The notes under the pieces: generated by a model
What the model was told of the DNA's origin: nothing
Seen by the model: the letters and a program-made list of their open reading frames with translations, nothing else
Databases searched by the model: none
Shown: positions 8,367-17,722 of the stretch, piece by piece
Numbering within the stretch: the first letter of the stretch is position 1
How the letters are laid out: each line of letters starts with the position of its first letter
NCBI RefSeq assembly: GCF_000520815.1
Contig: NZ_ASRY01000197.1
Span: forward strand, 37,500 to 101,499
DNA from: Paenibacillus maysiensis
GTDB lineage: Bacteria > Bacillota > Bacilli > Paenibacillales > Paenibacillaceae
Direction of reading: 5' to 3'
DNA length: 64,000 nucleotides
Made by a program: the position numbers and the translations under genes

Positions 8367-9794
8367 ATGCCGGGGGTGTTTTTATTGGAAAATGCAACCA
8401 CGATTCGTTCGGAAATTGAGAAAGAGTTAAAACTTGGTGGCTACACTTTTAATAGTTTTGGACAAGCTACGGGTCTTAATCGGGGCATATTTAGTGCTAT
8501 GCTTAATGGCAATCCGCCTAAACCGATTTCCGTAAGACAAATGGACTTAATTACTAAAGCGCTTAACTATCCAGAGGACTGGTTGTATGACCTATACGTA
8601 GATGAGTGCTTTTACGATGGAAGGCCTCATTGGAAAAGAGTTAAGCCATTCCTGATTCGTTGTGTTGAGGTAGGAAATCTGCGGTGCGTGGAGAAGGTGC
8701 TTTCACGGTTAATGGAGGATCTTAACCACATTCCAACGATCTTTGCTTTGGCAGAGGAGTTGTATGAGGAAGGGAAGTTAAAAGAGGCAATTCCTTTCTA
8801 TGAATGTGTTATTGAAAATGAGAAGTATCAACATTCCGAGAGGTTGGCAATTAGCCATTATAGAATTTTTTCAATCTCTGTTAGTGAAAATATGAAGATA
8901 AATTTTGAAGCTGCACTAAGATTCGTACCCTTTAGAAATCGGGTACCCTTAGATTATCATCTAGATGGTCTGCTTAAACTGTCAAATCTTTATTACAACT
9001 TGCATCAATGGAAAGAAGCAGAGCGTTATGCAGATGAATTAAGAGCTCTTGCAACTATTGTTTGTAAGAGCAGAGAAACTAATAAAAAGAAATTTACATT
9101 GAAAACTGAGAGACATTTAGTCGTCTACTATGGTCAAGGTTACTTGACGAAGGGAAATGCATTGGAAAAACAAGGAAGATATGAAGAAGCCATGCAGTAT
9201 ATTTCTGGCTATGCCGATTTGAGTTGGTTTAAAGATTTAGGGGAAATTGGTCAGCAAGAAGTGCAAAGGTTTACTCTTTGGGCACATGCTAATCAACTTA
9301 ATTTAAATATTCTTATGGGAGATACAGATAGTTTACCAAAGTATATTCAATTTCTTAAAAGTAATCCCCCTGAAATTTTATTGGGGTTATTAACGATAGT
9401 AGAGTCGGCTAACAAGCATGGTTTTTTGATAGAACATATTCTACAACAGTTTTCTAACGAACTGACGTCCTTTAATAATGAATTATCTGTTGGTACCAGT
9501 TATTATAAGCAGTCATTTAGTTACGACACTTATGCTGATTTGTGTTACCAACTGGCTATATATATGTTTAATAACCTTTTCCATGAGAAAGGTGTTTATT
9601 ATATTTTAAGAAGCTTAAGAAAATATCTTGAAATCAATAATAAAGATAAGTGTATGGTCTGTACAGCTTTGTTTGAAAGATTCAGACTTGAGGCTACGAA
9701 AGATCAAAAATCAGAATATGAAAGAATCATGGAGGAGGTTTTAGTTAATGCAAGTAAAAAACCTGAAATACATGCTAATTATAGGGCTTATTAG
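8367..9794 (+). CDS. HTH-TPR peptide-receptor regulator (RRNPP type, AimR/AloR-like)
   Basis: A 475-residue protein with an N-terminal helix-turn-helix (about 25-65, SFGQATGLNRGIFSAMLNG) and a helical C-terminal array of degenerate tetratricopeptide-like repeats (for example FALAEELYEEGKLKEAIPFY, HQWKEAERYADEL, KGNALEKQGRYEEAMQYI). This is the design of RRNPP receptors, which bind a re-imported signal peptide and change DNA binding. It overlaps a 33-residue propeptide ORF at its 3' end, the hallmark gene order of such pairs. The closest description I know is the AimR-like-outside-phage (AloR) family of P. polymyxa. The ATG at 8367 has no good ribosome site; TTG 8385, preceded by GGGGGTG, is a credible alternative start. 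Confidence 0.82.
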   Translation: MPGVFLLENATTIRSEIEKELKLGGYTFNSFGQATGLNRGIFSAMLNGNPPKPISVRQMDLITKALNYPEDWLYDLYVDECFYDGRPHWKRVKPFLIRCVEVGNLRCVEKVLSRLMEDLNHIPTIFALAEELYEEGKLKEAIPFYECVIENEKYQHSERLAISHYRIFSISVSENMKINFEAALRFVPFRNRVPLDYHLDGLLKLSNLYYNLHQWKEAERYADELRALATIVCKSRETNKKKFTLKTERHLVVYYGQGYLTKGNALEKQGRYEEAMQYISGYADLSWFKDLGEIGQQEVQRFTLWAHANQLNLNILMGDTDSLPKYIQFLKSNPPEILLGLLTIVESANKHGFLIEHILQQFSNELTSFNNELSVGTSYYKQSFSYDTYADLCYQLAIYMFNNLFHEKGVYYILRSLRKYLEINNKDKCMVCTALFERFRLEATKDQKSEYERIMEEVLVNASKKPEIHANYRAY

Positions 9795-9849
9795 CTTCTT
9801 TGAATTTTCCCATAATATTATTGTTTTTGGACATGGAACTGGAGCTTAA
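9748..9849 (+). CDS. Signal propeptide (AimP/AloP/Phr-like), 33 residues, overlapping the receptor gene
   Basis: A small ORF in a different frame from the receptor gene, overlapping its last 47 bases. A very strong ribosome site, GGAGGAGG (9731-9738), lies nine bases before its ATG. The product has a basic N-terminus (MQVKNLKY), a hydrophobic core (MLIIGLISFFEF) and a polar C-terminus ending GHGTGA: the architecture of a secreted pro-signal cut to a short C-terminal peptide. Arbitrium peptides of Bacillus phages are hexapeptides that also end in GA (SAIRGA, GMPRGA). The exact mature peptide is not visible from sequence; the last six to ten residues are the best guess. A terminator follows eight bases after the stop. 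Confidence 0.8.
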   Translation: MQVKNLKYMLIIGLISFFEFSHNIIVFGHGTGA

Positions 9850-9856
9850 TAGTTAT

Positions 9857-9889
9857 CAAAAAACCAGTCCTAATAAGGCTGTTTTTTTG
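9857..9889 (+). terminator. Intrinsic terminator of the receptor-propeptide operon
   Basis: A bulged stem AAACCAG-T-CCT / AGG-CTGTTT followed by a run of seven T. It ends the receptor-propeptide transcript before the Spo0E-like gene. Confidence 0.65.
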
Positions 9890-10000
9890 ATTTATCCCGT
9901 TAAAGGGATGAAATGGGTTTTATTATATTATTAACCTGTAGGGAAGGTATCAGCTTGTAAACTAACTATAAATACCATACCAAACAGGAGGTTTGTTGAT

Positions 10001-10225
10001 GTGAAATTGCAAAAATTGGAGGACTGCATCGAAGAAAAGCGTAAGGAATTAAATGATTTGGCGAAAGAGGTGGGCTTGAAGGATCGGCAGGTGTTGACCA
10101 AGTCTATGGAGTTGGATCGGCTCCTTAATTTGTACAGCGATTGGAAATATAGCTACCACAAGCAGACCATCCCCCAAAATTCACCATTGCAAGAGAAGCA
10201 ACACGAGTGTGCCTTATCTTATTGA
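10001..10225 (+). CDS. Spo0E-family aspartyl-phosphate phosphatase
   Basis: A 74-residue protein of the Spo0E type, small two-helix phosphatases that dephosphorylate Spo0A~P and delay sporulation. The signature is seen as SMELDRLLNLY (family motif SxELDxxIxxY), preceded by an amphipathic first helix LEDCIEEKRKELNDLAKEVG. The start is GTG 10001, nine bases after CAGGAGG; the earlier ATG at 9999 runs straight into TGA. It sits just downstream of the peptide-receptor pair, which suggests the quorum signal could touch sporulation timing, but a terminator separates them and this link is inference. Confidence 0.85.
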   Translation: MKLQKLEDCIEEKRKELNDLAKEVGLKDRQVLTKSMELDRLLNLYSDWKYSYHKQTIPQNSPLQEKQHECALSY

Positions 10226-10410
10226 TTTTCCAGCATCATGACAAGATATACCTAACTTCACCTTGGCTTCTAATACATAGTGGGGATATAGACTTAAACA
10301 AAATAACCTCTCTCATCTCTCGTACGCCGCTCTATACAACGCTGTTCGTACGGTTTATTGTTCTGCGTCATCAGAGCGGAAGCCATGTAGAACTATATAA
10401 TATGTATCTA

Positions 10411-10453
10411 AAAAACCTCCCGGTTCACGTTGAGTGTGACTGAGGAGGTTTTT
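10411..10453. terminator. Strong bidirectional terminator before motB
   Basis: AAAAACCTCC (10411-10420) and GGAGGTTTTT (10444-10453) form a 10-bp stem with a long, partly paired loop. It can end motAB transcripts from the minus strand and the Spo0E-like gene from the plus strand. Confidence 0.85.
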
Positions 10454-10458
10454 GGCAT

Positions 10459-11274
10459 TTACTGTTGAAGCTGGCGCAGCACGGTAATTTCGACACGGCG
10501 GTTTTTTTGTCGTCCGGCCTCGGTCGTATTATCTCCAACCGGTCGGGTATCGGCATAACCCGCATATTGAAATTCCGAGGGCGACAGATTTTCTCTGTCG
10601 AGAAAGAATCGAAGCACCGATAGCGCCCGTGCCCCGGAAAGCTCCCAGTTGTCCTTGTAGGTCGAAGCGTTCGAAGAGCGTGTGAACGGAATATTGTCCG
10701 TATGGCCCTCGATGCTGATCGGCGTTTTCAAATCCCGGAACAGACTGGCCAGCTTGGATAACGTGTTTGCAGAGCCTTGCTTGAGTGCAGCCCTGCCCTG
10801 ATCGAATAAAAAGCGGTCGCTCAGGGTGATGACAATACCGCGAGGCTGATCTGACACAAAAATCTGATTTTCCAGTTTGTTGTCCGTAATATATTCTTGA
10901 ATGACACCCATTAAATTTTGTAGCTCTTTTTCCTGCGTGCGAAATGCTTGTTCACGTTCGGCGAGCTTTGTCGATCCAGCTTCCTTTTTATCGGCTGCTG
11001 GTTGCTTGGTCGTGGGCGGATTCTTACTTGTGTGCTGATCCGCAGTACCCGTAATGCCTGAGCCTTGCTCCAAAATAGAATCGCCCTTATGGAACGTATC
11101 CTGTAGGGATTGAACAACGACATCGTATTTTTTAGCATCCAGACTACTCATGGCATACATCACAACGAAAAATATGAGCAGCAGGGTGATCAGATCGGCA
11201 TAGGTAATCATCCAGCGGTCACGATGGTCTCCGCCGCCTCCTTGACCCCCACGGCGCTTACCGCGCACTCTCAT
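10459..11274 (-). CDS. motB: Flagellar motor stator protein MotB (OmpA-like peptidoglycan-binding domain)
   Basis: A 271-residue stator subunit. A short basic/Gly-rich N-terminus leads to a single membrane segment with the ion-carrying aspartate Asp27 (WMITYADLITLLLIFFVVMY), then a coiled linker and a C-terminal OmpA/MotB domain that anchors to peptidoglycan (ISIEGHTDNIPF, then WELSGARALSVLRFF). The start ATG 11274 has GGAGG six bases upstream; longer readings extend into motA. It overlaps motA by 17 bases, so the two are co-translated. A MotS-type (sodium) stator cannot be excluded from sequence by eye. Confidence 0.9.
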   Translation of the reverse strand: MRVRGKRRGGQGGGGDHRDRWMITYADLITLLLIFFVVMYAMSSLDAKKYDVVVQSLQDTFHKGDSILEQGSGITGTADQHTSKNPPTTKQPAADKKEAGSTKLAEREQAFRTQEKELQNLMGVIQEYITDNKLENQIFVSDQPRGIVITLSDRFLFDQGRAALKQGSANTLSKLASLFRDLKTPISIEGHTDNIPFTRSSNASTYKDNWELSGARALSVLRFFLDRENLSPSEFQYAGYADTRPVGDNTTEAGRQKNRRVEITVLRQLQQ

Positions 11275-12088
11275 GGAAGTCCTCCTTTGGAGCAACGTCA
11301 TCTGTGCGTGAGCGACGACGAGGTGGCTTAGGCCCCAGAGTTTTCTCTGAACGGATAAAGAACTCCAGTTTTTTGCGTACAAGCTTCGGATTCTCACCGT
11401 TTTGGATGGCGAGAATGCCTTGCAGCAGTAAATCCATCGTGACCATTTCATTTTCGCTGCATGCTCTGATTTTGGATGCGATGGGCAGGAAAATCAGATT
11501 GGCGCTGGCAACGCCGTATAATGTAGCGATAAAGGCCACAGCAATAGACGGTCCAAGCGCTGTCGGCTCGGTCAGGCTGCCGAGTACATGGATCAGGCCC
11601 ATCACAGTACCGATAATCCCCATCGTAGGGGCATAGCCGCCTGCGGATTCGAATATTTTGGCATATCCTTCGTGTTTATGCTCAATGGTATCTAACTCGA
11701 GTTCCAGAATTTGCTTGATTTGCTCCTGCTCAGTGCCGTCAATGACCAGTTGAAGACCTTCGCGCAGAAATGCATTCGGATGCTCTGAGGAAATACGCTC
11801 CAGCGCAAGCACCCCGGATCGGCGGGAGGTGGCCGCCATGGAAACCAAATCTTCAATATATTGCTCGGAGAGGTTGTCCTCACGGCTAAACGCCATCCGA
11901 AAGGCAGCTGGTACGGTCTTCAGCTTGGAAACGGGGTAGCTGATGACGACTGCGGCGAACGTTCCGCCAAATACAATCAGAGCCGATGTACCTTGAAGCA
12001 GCCCTGTAAATTCTCCGCCTTCCCATAAGAAGCCACCGATTAATGCTATGATTCCGGCGATGATGCCCAATACGATGGTGATATCCAA
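11258..12088 (-). CDS. motA: Flagellar motor stator protein MotA
   Basis: A 276-residue four-helix membrane protein: two N-terminal segments (VLGIIAGIIALIGGFLWEGG and LIVFGGTFAAVVISYP), a cytoplasmic loop with charged residues for rotor contact, then two C-terminal segments with the family motif (YAPTMGIIGTVMGLIHVL and AFIATLYGVASANLIFLPIA). The N-terminal sequence is closer to MotA than to MotP as I know them. It is first in a two-gene operon with motB. The basic C-terminal tail (PPRRRSRTDD) is longer than usual. Confidence 0.9.
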   Translation of the reverse strand: MDITIVLGIIAGIIALIGGFLWEGGEFTGLLQGTSALIVFGGTFAAVVISYPVSKLKTVPAAFRMAFSREDNLSEQYIEDLVSMAATSRRSGVLALERISSEHPNAFLREGLQLVIDGTEQEQIKQILELELDTIEHKHEGYAKIFESAGGYAPTMGIIGTVMGLIHVLGSLTEPTALGPSIAVAFIATLYGVASANLIFLPIASKIRACSENEMVTMDLLLQGILAIQNGENPKLVRKKLEFFIRSEKTLGPKPPRRRSRTDDVAPKEDFHESAR

Positions 12089-12120
12089 AATTTAATTCAC
12101 TCCTATTCAAGACTTATCGT

Positions 12121-12149
12121 TTGCATCCAAGGTAAGAAAGAGGTATAAT
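12121..12149 (+). promoter_or_regulatory. Promoter of uvrB
   Basis: TTGCAT (12121-12126), a 17-bp spacer, and a perfect TATAAT (12144-12149). Expected transcription start is near 12156, giving a leader of about 140 bases before uvrB. Confidence 0.65.
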
Positions 12150-12152
12150 ACG

Positions 12153-12166
12153 GGAACAAACATTCT
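12153..12166 (+). promoter_or_regulatory. Candidate LexA (DinR) box at the uvrB promoter
   Basis: GGAACAAACATTCT fits the Bacillus-type SOS box CGAACRNRYGTTYC with three mismatches, and lies right over the expected start point of the uvrB promoter. uvrB is an SOS gene in Firmicutes, which supports it, but the match is imperfect. Confidence 0.5.
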
Positions 12167-12296
12167 TATTCAACCATATTTCCCAAGTAACATTGCTCGG
12201 GAAATATCGACATAGGTTTACAGGTAAAGACGTTTCAGCTCGACTGTTGTAGAAACATGATGTTTCCATTTTAGACGATAAGGGTGATGCAGGGCA

Positions 12297-14288
12297 ATGA
12301 GTGATATCGTTGTTAGCGATAAGACTTTTGAAATTCAGTCGGAATTCCAGCCTCAAGGCGATCAACCCCAAGCCATTTTTGAATTGGTAGAAGGGATTGC
12401 AGAAGGAAAAAAGCATCAAACACTATTGGGTGCTACGGGAACAGGTAAGACATTTACCATCGCGCAGACCATTGCCAAGCTGAATCGGCCTACTTTGGTT
12501 ATTGCACATAACAAGACTTTGGCTGCCCAACTGGCGAGTGAGTTTAAGGAGTTTTTTCCGAATAACTCAGTCGATTATTTTGTCAGCTACTATGATTACT
12601 ACCAACCGGAAGCATACATTCCGTCTTCCGATACGTATATTGAGAAGGATTCCAGCATCAATGAGGAGATTGATAAACTTCGCCACTCCGCCACAAGCTC
12701 TCTGTTTGAGCGTCGTGACGTTATTATTGTAGCGAGTGTCTCCTGCATTTATGGTCTGGGTTCCCCGAAAGAATATTCAAGCCTGCTGCTCTCGCTTAGA
12801 GTCGGCATGGAGAAACCCCGCAATCAGATTTTGTCCCGCTTGGTCGATATTCAATATCAGCGGAACGATATCAACTTCGTGCGGGGTACTTTCCGTGTAC
12901 GGGGAGATGTTGTTGAAATATTCCCGGCTTCCCATGGGGAACACGCTATACGGGTAGAACTGTTCGGGGATGAAATTGAACGGATCACCGAGATTAATGT
13001 GCTTACGGGTGAATTGATCGGTGAACGTGATCATATTGCCATTTTCCCTGCATCTCACTTCGTTACTCATGAGGATACGATGAGGGTAGCACTGGTCAAC
13101 ATTGAACGTGAGCTTGAAGAGCGGTTAGTGGAGCTGAAGGAACAAGGGAAGCTGCTGGAGGCACAACGTTTGGAGCAACGTACCCGCTATGATATCGAGA
13201 TGATGAAAGAGGTTGGTTTTTGTTCCGGCGTCGAGAATTACTCAGGTCCACTGACATTCCGCGAGCGGGGGGCAACACCGTATACGCTGTTGGATTATTT
13301 TCCGGATGATATGCTGATCGTGATTGATGAGTCTCATGTTACGTTGCCACAGATTCGGGCGATGTATAATGGTGACCAAGCACGTAAGAATGTACTGGTG
13401 GAGCATGGTTTCCGTCTGCCATCCGCGCTGGATAACCGCCCGCTGAAGTTTGAAGAGTTCGAGGACAAGGTGAGTCAGATCGTCTACGTTTCAGCTACAC
13501 CAGGCCCCTATGAGCTGGAGAAATGTGAAACGACTGTGCAACAGATCATCCGGCCTACGGGGCTTCTTGACCCGATCATTGAGGTGCGGCCGAGCAAAGG
13601 ACAGATTGACGATCTCATTAGTGAAATACGGCTTCGGATGGAGCGTGAGGAACGGGTACTGGTCACCACGCTTACCAAGAAAATGTCTGAGGATCTGACC
13701 GACTATTTAAAAGAAGTGGGTATCAAGGTCAGGTATATGCATTCCGAGATTAAGACGCTGGAGCGGATGGCGATTTTACGAGATCTTCGTTTGGGTACCT
13801 TTGATGTCCTGATTGGAATCAATCTGCTGCGGGAAGGTCTGGATTTGCCAGAAGTGTCGCTGGTGACGATTTTGGATGCGGACAAGGAAGGCTTCCTGCG
13901 TTCCGAGCGTTCACTCATCCAGACGATTGGACGGGCAGCACGGAATAGCGATGGCCGTGTTATTATGTACGGTGACAAAATTACGGATTCTATGGATAAA
14001 GCGATAAAAGAAACCGAACGCCGCCGTACGATTCAAATTCAGTACAATGAAGACCATGGCATTACCCCGCAAACGATTCGCAAAAAGATTCGTGATGTCA
14101 TTGAAGCGACCAAGGTGGCCGAGGCACGTAATGATTACCTTCCTGGTGAGACAGGTAAACTTTCCAAGAAGGAGCGTCAGTCGCTGATTCAGCGTTTGGA
14201 AGCGGAAATGAAGGATGCCGCCAAGAATCTTCAGTTCGAGCGGGCCGCCGAGTTGCGTGATGCTTTGCTGGAACTGCGGGCTGATTAA
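12297..14288 (+). CDS. uvrB: Excinuclease ABC subunit UvrB
   Basis: A 663-residue damage-verifying helicase of nucleotide excision repair. Walker A GATGTGKT lies near residues 45-52, and the family beta-hairpin region with its Tyr-rich tip ([12 protein letters not shown]) near 95-110. Helicase motifs include DESHVT and QTIGRAARN, and a C-terminal UVR motif that binds UvrC ([22 protein letters not shown]) is present. Length is normal and all motifs are intact. The partner uvrA follows after a 170-base gap with its own ribosome site. Regulation is probably SOS-type through the candidate LexA box upstream. Confidence 0.97.
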   Translation: MSDIVVSDKTFEIQSEFQPQGDQPQAIFELVEGIAEGKKHQTLLGATGTGKTFTIAQTIAKLNRPTLVIAHNKTLAAQLASEFKEFFPNNSVDYFVSYYDYYQPEAYIPSSDTYIEKDSSINEEIDKLRHSATSSLFERRDVIIVASVSCIYGLGSPKEYSSLLLSLRVGMEKPRNQILSRLVDIQYQRNDINFVRGTFRVRGDVVEIFPASHGEHAIRVELFGDEIERITEINVLTGELIGERDHIAIFPASHFVTHEDTMRVALVNIERELEERLVELKEQGKLLEAQRLEQRTRYDIEMMKEVGFCSGVENYSGPLTFRERGATPYTLLDYFPDDMLIVIDESHVTLPQIRAMYNGDQARKNVLVEHGFRLPSALDNRPLKFEEFEDKVSQIVYVSATPGPYELEKCETTVQQIIRPTGLLDPIIEVRPSKGQIDDLISEIRLRMEREERVLVTTLTKKMSEDLTDYLKEVGIKVRYMHSEIKTLERMAILRDLRLGTFDVLIGINLLREGLDLPEVSLVTILDADKEGFLRSERSLIQTIGRAARNSDGRVIMYGDKITDSMDKAIKETERRRTIQIQYNEDHGITPQTIRKKIRDVIEATKVAEARNDYLPGETGKLSKKERQSLIQRLEAEMKDAAKNLQFERAAELRDALLELRAD

Positions 14289-14350
14289 GCTTTCAGGGGC
14301 GATTAGTGGCGCGAACACATTGAAAATGAAATGGATGATTGCTTTTAAAA

Positions 14351-14383
14351 ATAGAGAGGGCGGCCCATGTGGTCGTTCTCTTT
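14351..14383 (+). terminator. Weak stem-loop between uvrB and uvrA
   Basis: An imperfect inverted repeat (GAGAGGGCGGCC with GGTCGTTCTC) followed by TTTG. It might attenuate rather than fully stop transcription into uvrA. Confidence 0.35.
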
Positions 14384-14456
14384 GCGATATATCACTTGCT
14401 TGGGGTATCCCATGCAATATAGCATGACGTGAACTATGGTTAAGGAGATGAAACAT

Positions 14457-17318
14457 TTGGCGAATGAAAGCATCATCATCAAAGGCGCTCGGGCGCATAA
14501 TCTCAAAAATATTGACGTGACTATCCCCAGAGACAAATTTGTCGTCCTGACGGGGCTAAGTGGCTCAGGTAAATCGTCACTGGCTTTCGACACGATTTAT
14601 GCAGAAGGACAGCGGCGTTATGTGGAGTCTTTATCCGCGTATGCGCGTCAATTCCTGGGACAGATGGAGAAACCGGATGTGGATTCCATTGACGGACTGT
14701 CTCCTGCGATTTCCATTGACCAAAAGACTACGAGCCGTAACCCGCGTTCTACCGTTGGTACGGTTACGGAGATTTATGATTATTTGCGGTTGCTGTTTGC
14801 CCGAATTGGTCACCCTCATTGTCCTGAGCATGGCGTTGAAATTACATCACAAACGGTTGAACAAATGGTGGACCGCATTTTGCAATATCCTGAAAAGACA
14901 AGGCTGCAAATTTTGGCTCCATTGGTTTCGGGACGCAAAGGTGAGCATAAAACGCTGTTTGCGGATATTGCCAAGCAGGGCTTTGTACGGGTGCGTGTCA
15001 ATGGCGAACTGCGTGAGTTATCCGAAAAGATCGAGCTGGAGAAAAACAAGAAGCATTCCATTGAAGTGGTTGTAGACCGGATCGTAGTGAAGGAGGATGT
15101 GCGTGCACGTCTGTCCGACTCTATTGAGACAGCATTGAACCTTTCAGGAGGTCAGTTGCTGGTGGACATAATGGGGCAAGAAGAGCTGCGTTTCAGTTCT
15201 AATTTTGCCTGTCCGATCTGTGGTTTTAGTATAGACGAGTTGTCGCCGCGCATGTTCTCTTTTAACAGTCCATTCGGTGCTTGCCCGGATTGTGATGGAT
15301 TGGGCGTTAAAATGGTTGTCGACCCCGACCTGCTTATGCCTGACCCGGAGAAAAGTGTAGAAGATGGAGCATTTCAGGCATGGAGTGGAGGAACTTCCAC
15401 CTATTATCCGCAATTTTTACAGTCTGTATGCGAGCATTATAGTATTCCACAGAACATTCCTGTCAGCCAACTGACCACGGAACAAATGAACATCTTATTA
15501 CATGGAACGGGCGACCAGAAGATCCGGTTTCGTTATGAAAATGATTTTGGCCAACGCAAGGAAGCCTATGTGACCTTTGAGGGAATTATCCCGAATCTGG
15601 AGCGTCGCTATCGTGACACAGCTTCTGATGGTATCCGTGAATTTATTGAAGGATTTATGAGCGCAAAGCCGTGTAATACCTGTAAGGGACATCGTTTGAA
15701 GAAAGAAACTCTGGCGGTGACTATTCAGGAGCGTAACATTGCCTATGTAACTGATTTGTCCATTGGCGAAGCATCTCAATTTTTCATAACGCTGGTGTTG
15801 AGTGAGAAGGAACAGTCCATTGCCAATCTCATTCTTAAGGAAATTAACAGCCGTTTGGGATTCCTCGTTAATGTTGGATTGGAGTACCTGACCTTAAGTC
15901 GTGCAGCGGGAACGTTATCCGGTGGTGAGGCACAACGTATCCGGTTGGCGACACAGATCGGTTCCAGCCTGATGGGCGTACTGTATATTTTGGACGAGCC
16001 AAGCATCGGGTTGCACCAGCGGGATAATGACCGACTGATTAGTGCATTGGAGCATATGCGGAATCTCGGGAATACACTGATTGTGGTGGAGCATGACGAA
16101 GATACGATGATGGCAGCAGATTATATTATTGATATCGGACCGGGAGCTGGAATCCACGGCGGCATGATCATGTCACAGGGGACTCCGCAGGAAGTTATGG
16201 AGGACCCGAATTCCTTGACCGGGCAATATTTGAGCGGACGCAAGTTTATTCCGGTCAATACCGAGCGGCGTAAGCCTGCTGACAAGTGGCTGGAAATCCG
16301 GGGAGCCAAAGAGAACAATCTCAAAAATGTGAATGTCAAAATTCCGCTTGGGGTTTTCACGGCTGTTACGGGTGTGTCCGGCTCCGGAAAATCTACGTTG
16401 GTTAACGAAATTTTGTACAAAACACTGGCGCGTGATCTGAACCGGGCGAGAGTGCGTCCAGGTCAGCATAAGGAAATTCGCGGGCTTGAAAATATCGAAA
16501 AGGTCGTAGAGATTGATCAGTCTCCAATTGGCCGCACGCCGCGCTCCAATCCCGCAACTTATACCGGAGTATTCGATGATATCCGGGATTTATTCTCGCA
16601 GACGAATGAGGCCAAGGTGCGGGGCTACAAAAAGGGTCGTTTCAGCTTTAACGTAAAGGGCGGCCGTTGTGAAGCTTGCAGAGGCGACGGGATCATCAAG
16701 ATTGAGATGCACTTTTTGCCAGACGTGTATGTTCCATGTGAAGTGTGCAAGGGTAAACGCTATAACCGGGAGACTCTTGAAGTGAAATACAAAGGTAAGA
16801 GTATTGCTGACGTACTGGAGATGACGGTAGAGGATGCGACAGAGTTTTTCCAAAACATCCCGAAGATTCATCGCAAGATCCAGACGCTAATGGATGTAGG
16901 TCTGGGATATATCAAGCTGGGACAGCCTGCGACTACCTTGTCCGGGGGCGAAGCGCAGCGCGTGAAGCTGGCTTCCGAACTGTATCGTCGCAGCACGGGT
17001 AAGACGATTTACATTTTGGACGAGCCGACAACGGGTCTGCATGTTCACGATATTGACAGATTGCTGACGGTACTGCATCGTTTGGTTGATTCGGGAGAAA
17101 CAGTATTGGTCATTGAGCATAATCTGGATGTGATTAAAACAGCCGATTATCTGATTGATTTGGGACCGGAAGGCGGTAGCGGCGGTGGCACGATTTTGGC
17201 TACTGGAACACCTGAGCAGCTTGTGAAGGTCGAAGAATCCTATACAGGACGGTATTTGAAGCCAATCCTTGAACGGGATACACAGCGCAGCCAAGCGCTT
17301 CAGACAGCCGATCTGTAG
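14457..17318 (+). CDS. uvrA: Excinuclease ABC subunit UvrA
   Basis: A protein of about 953 residues with two ABC ATPase modules that scans DNA for damage and loads UvrB. First Walker A is at about 33-40 (GLSGSGKS), the second GVSGSGKST after residue 640; both signature motifs ([12 protein letters not shown] and [12 protein letters not shown]) and zinc modules ([21 protein letters not shown] with CEVCKGKR) are present. I chose TTG 14457 because AAGGAG lies nine bases upstream and the protein then begins [15 protein letters not shown], as in relatives. ATG 14436 and ATG 14448 are in frame but badly placed relative to that site. Confidence 0.96.
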   Translation: MANESIIIKGARAHNLKNIDVTIPRDKFVVLTGLSGSGKSSLAFDTIYAEGQRRYVESLSAYARQFLGQMEKPDVDSIDGLSPAISIDQKTTSRNPRSTVGTVTEIYDYLRLLFARIGHPHCPEHGVEITSQTVEQMVDRILQYPEKTRLQILAPLVSGRKGEHKTLFADIAKQGFVRVRVNGELRELSEKIELEKNKKHSIEVVVDRIVVKEDVRARLSDSIETALNLSGGQLLVDIMGQEELRFSSNFACPICGFSIDELSPRMFSFNSPFGACPDCDGLGVKMVVDPDLLMPDPEKSVEDGAFQAWSGGTSTYYPQFLQSVCEHYSIPQNIPVSQLTTEQMNILLHGTGDQKIRFRYENDFGQRKEAYVTFEGIIPNLERRYRDTASDGIREFIEGFMSAKPCNTCKGHRLKKETLAVTIQERNIAYVTDLSIGEASQFFITLVLSEKEQSIANLILKEINSRLGFLVNVGLEYLTLSRAAGTLSGGEAQRIRLATQIGSSLMGVLYILDEPSIGLHQRDNDRLISALEHMRNLGNTLIVVEHDEDTMMAADYIIDIGPGAGIHGGMIMSQGTPQEVMEDPNSLTGQYLSGRKFIPVNTERRKPADKWLEIRGAKENNLKNVNVKIPLGVFTAVTGVSGSGKSTLVNEILYKTLARDLNRARVRPGQHKEIRGLENIEKVVEIDQSPIGRTPRSNPATYTGVFDDIRDLFSQTNEAKVRGYKKGRFSFNVKGGRCEACRGDGIIKIEMHFLPDVYVPCEVCKGKRYNRETLEVKYKGKSIADVLEMTVEDATEFFQNIPKIHRKIQTLMDVGLGYIKLGQPATTLSGGEAQRVKLASELYRRSTGKTIYILDEPTTGLHVHDIDRLLTVLHRLVDSGETVLVIEHNLDVIKTADYLIDLGPEGGSGGGTILATGTPEQLVKVEESYTGRYLKPILERDTQRSQALQTADL

Positions 17319-17341
17319 ACATCATTTAATATAAGTCTTGT

Positions 17342-17415
17342 AAGCCTCACACAGGTATGAAGACAGAATACGAATTAGCGTATTCATTCCTTTGCCTTGG
17401 TGGGGCTTTATTTTG
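17342..17415 (+). terminator. Compound terminator after uvrA
   Basis: Outer arms AAGCCTCA (17342-17349) and TGGGGCTT (17401-17408) pair with one G-T. They enclose an inner hairpin GAATACG/CGTATTC (17366-17372, 17379-17385), and TATTTTG follows. Confidence 0.6.
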
Positions 17416-17722
17416 TAAAAAAAGAGAACTTTTATCCAAATCTTGCGTTAAAGCATGTGACACATAGTTTACCAAGCGCTGGAATAATAAATCTATACGT
17501 ATATTCATCGGCAGAAAGTCTCGGAGCAGTCTCCATTTTGGAGTTTCAAATGTTTGGGCTCGGGCTTGAAGAGGTAAATATATAAATCATGATTGTATAG
17601 CATCGCATGAAGTTCCGTGACCACGTGACAACCAGTACAAGTTGAAGCGAAACCGTTAGTCTATCACATCTAAGGTTTTTAAAAACATCTCTGAGGTAAA
17701 GTCATGAAGGGAGCTGGAACGT
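17416..17722. other. Intergenic stretch without a supported gene
   Basis: No credible ORF longer than about 60 codons and no clear promoter. I see only a near-palindrome CTCCATTTTGGAG near 17531 and GTGACCACGTGAC near 17617, of unknown meaning. Confidence 0.4.

Noticed and set aside
10207..10443. A 78-codon plus-strand ORF overlapping the end of the Spo0E-like gene
   Set aside because: No ribosome site, no recognisable family, and its 3' end runs into the bidirectional terminator; treated as chance.
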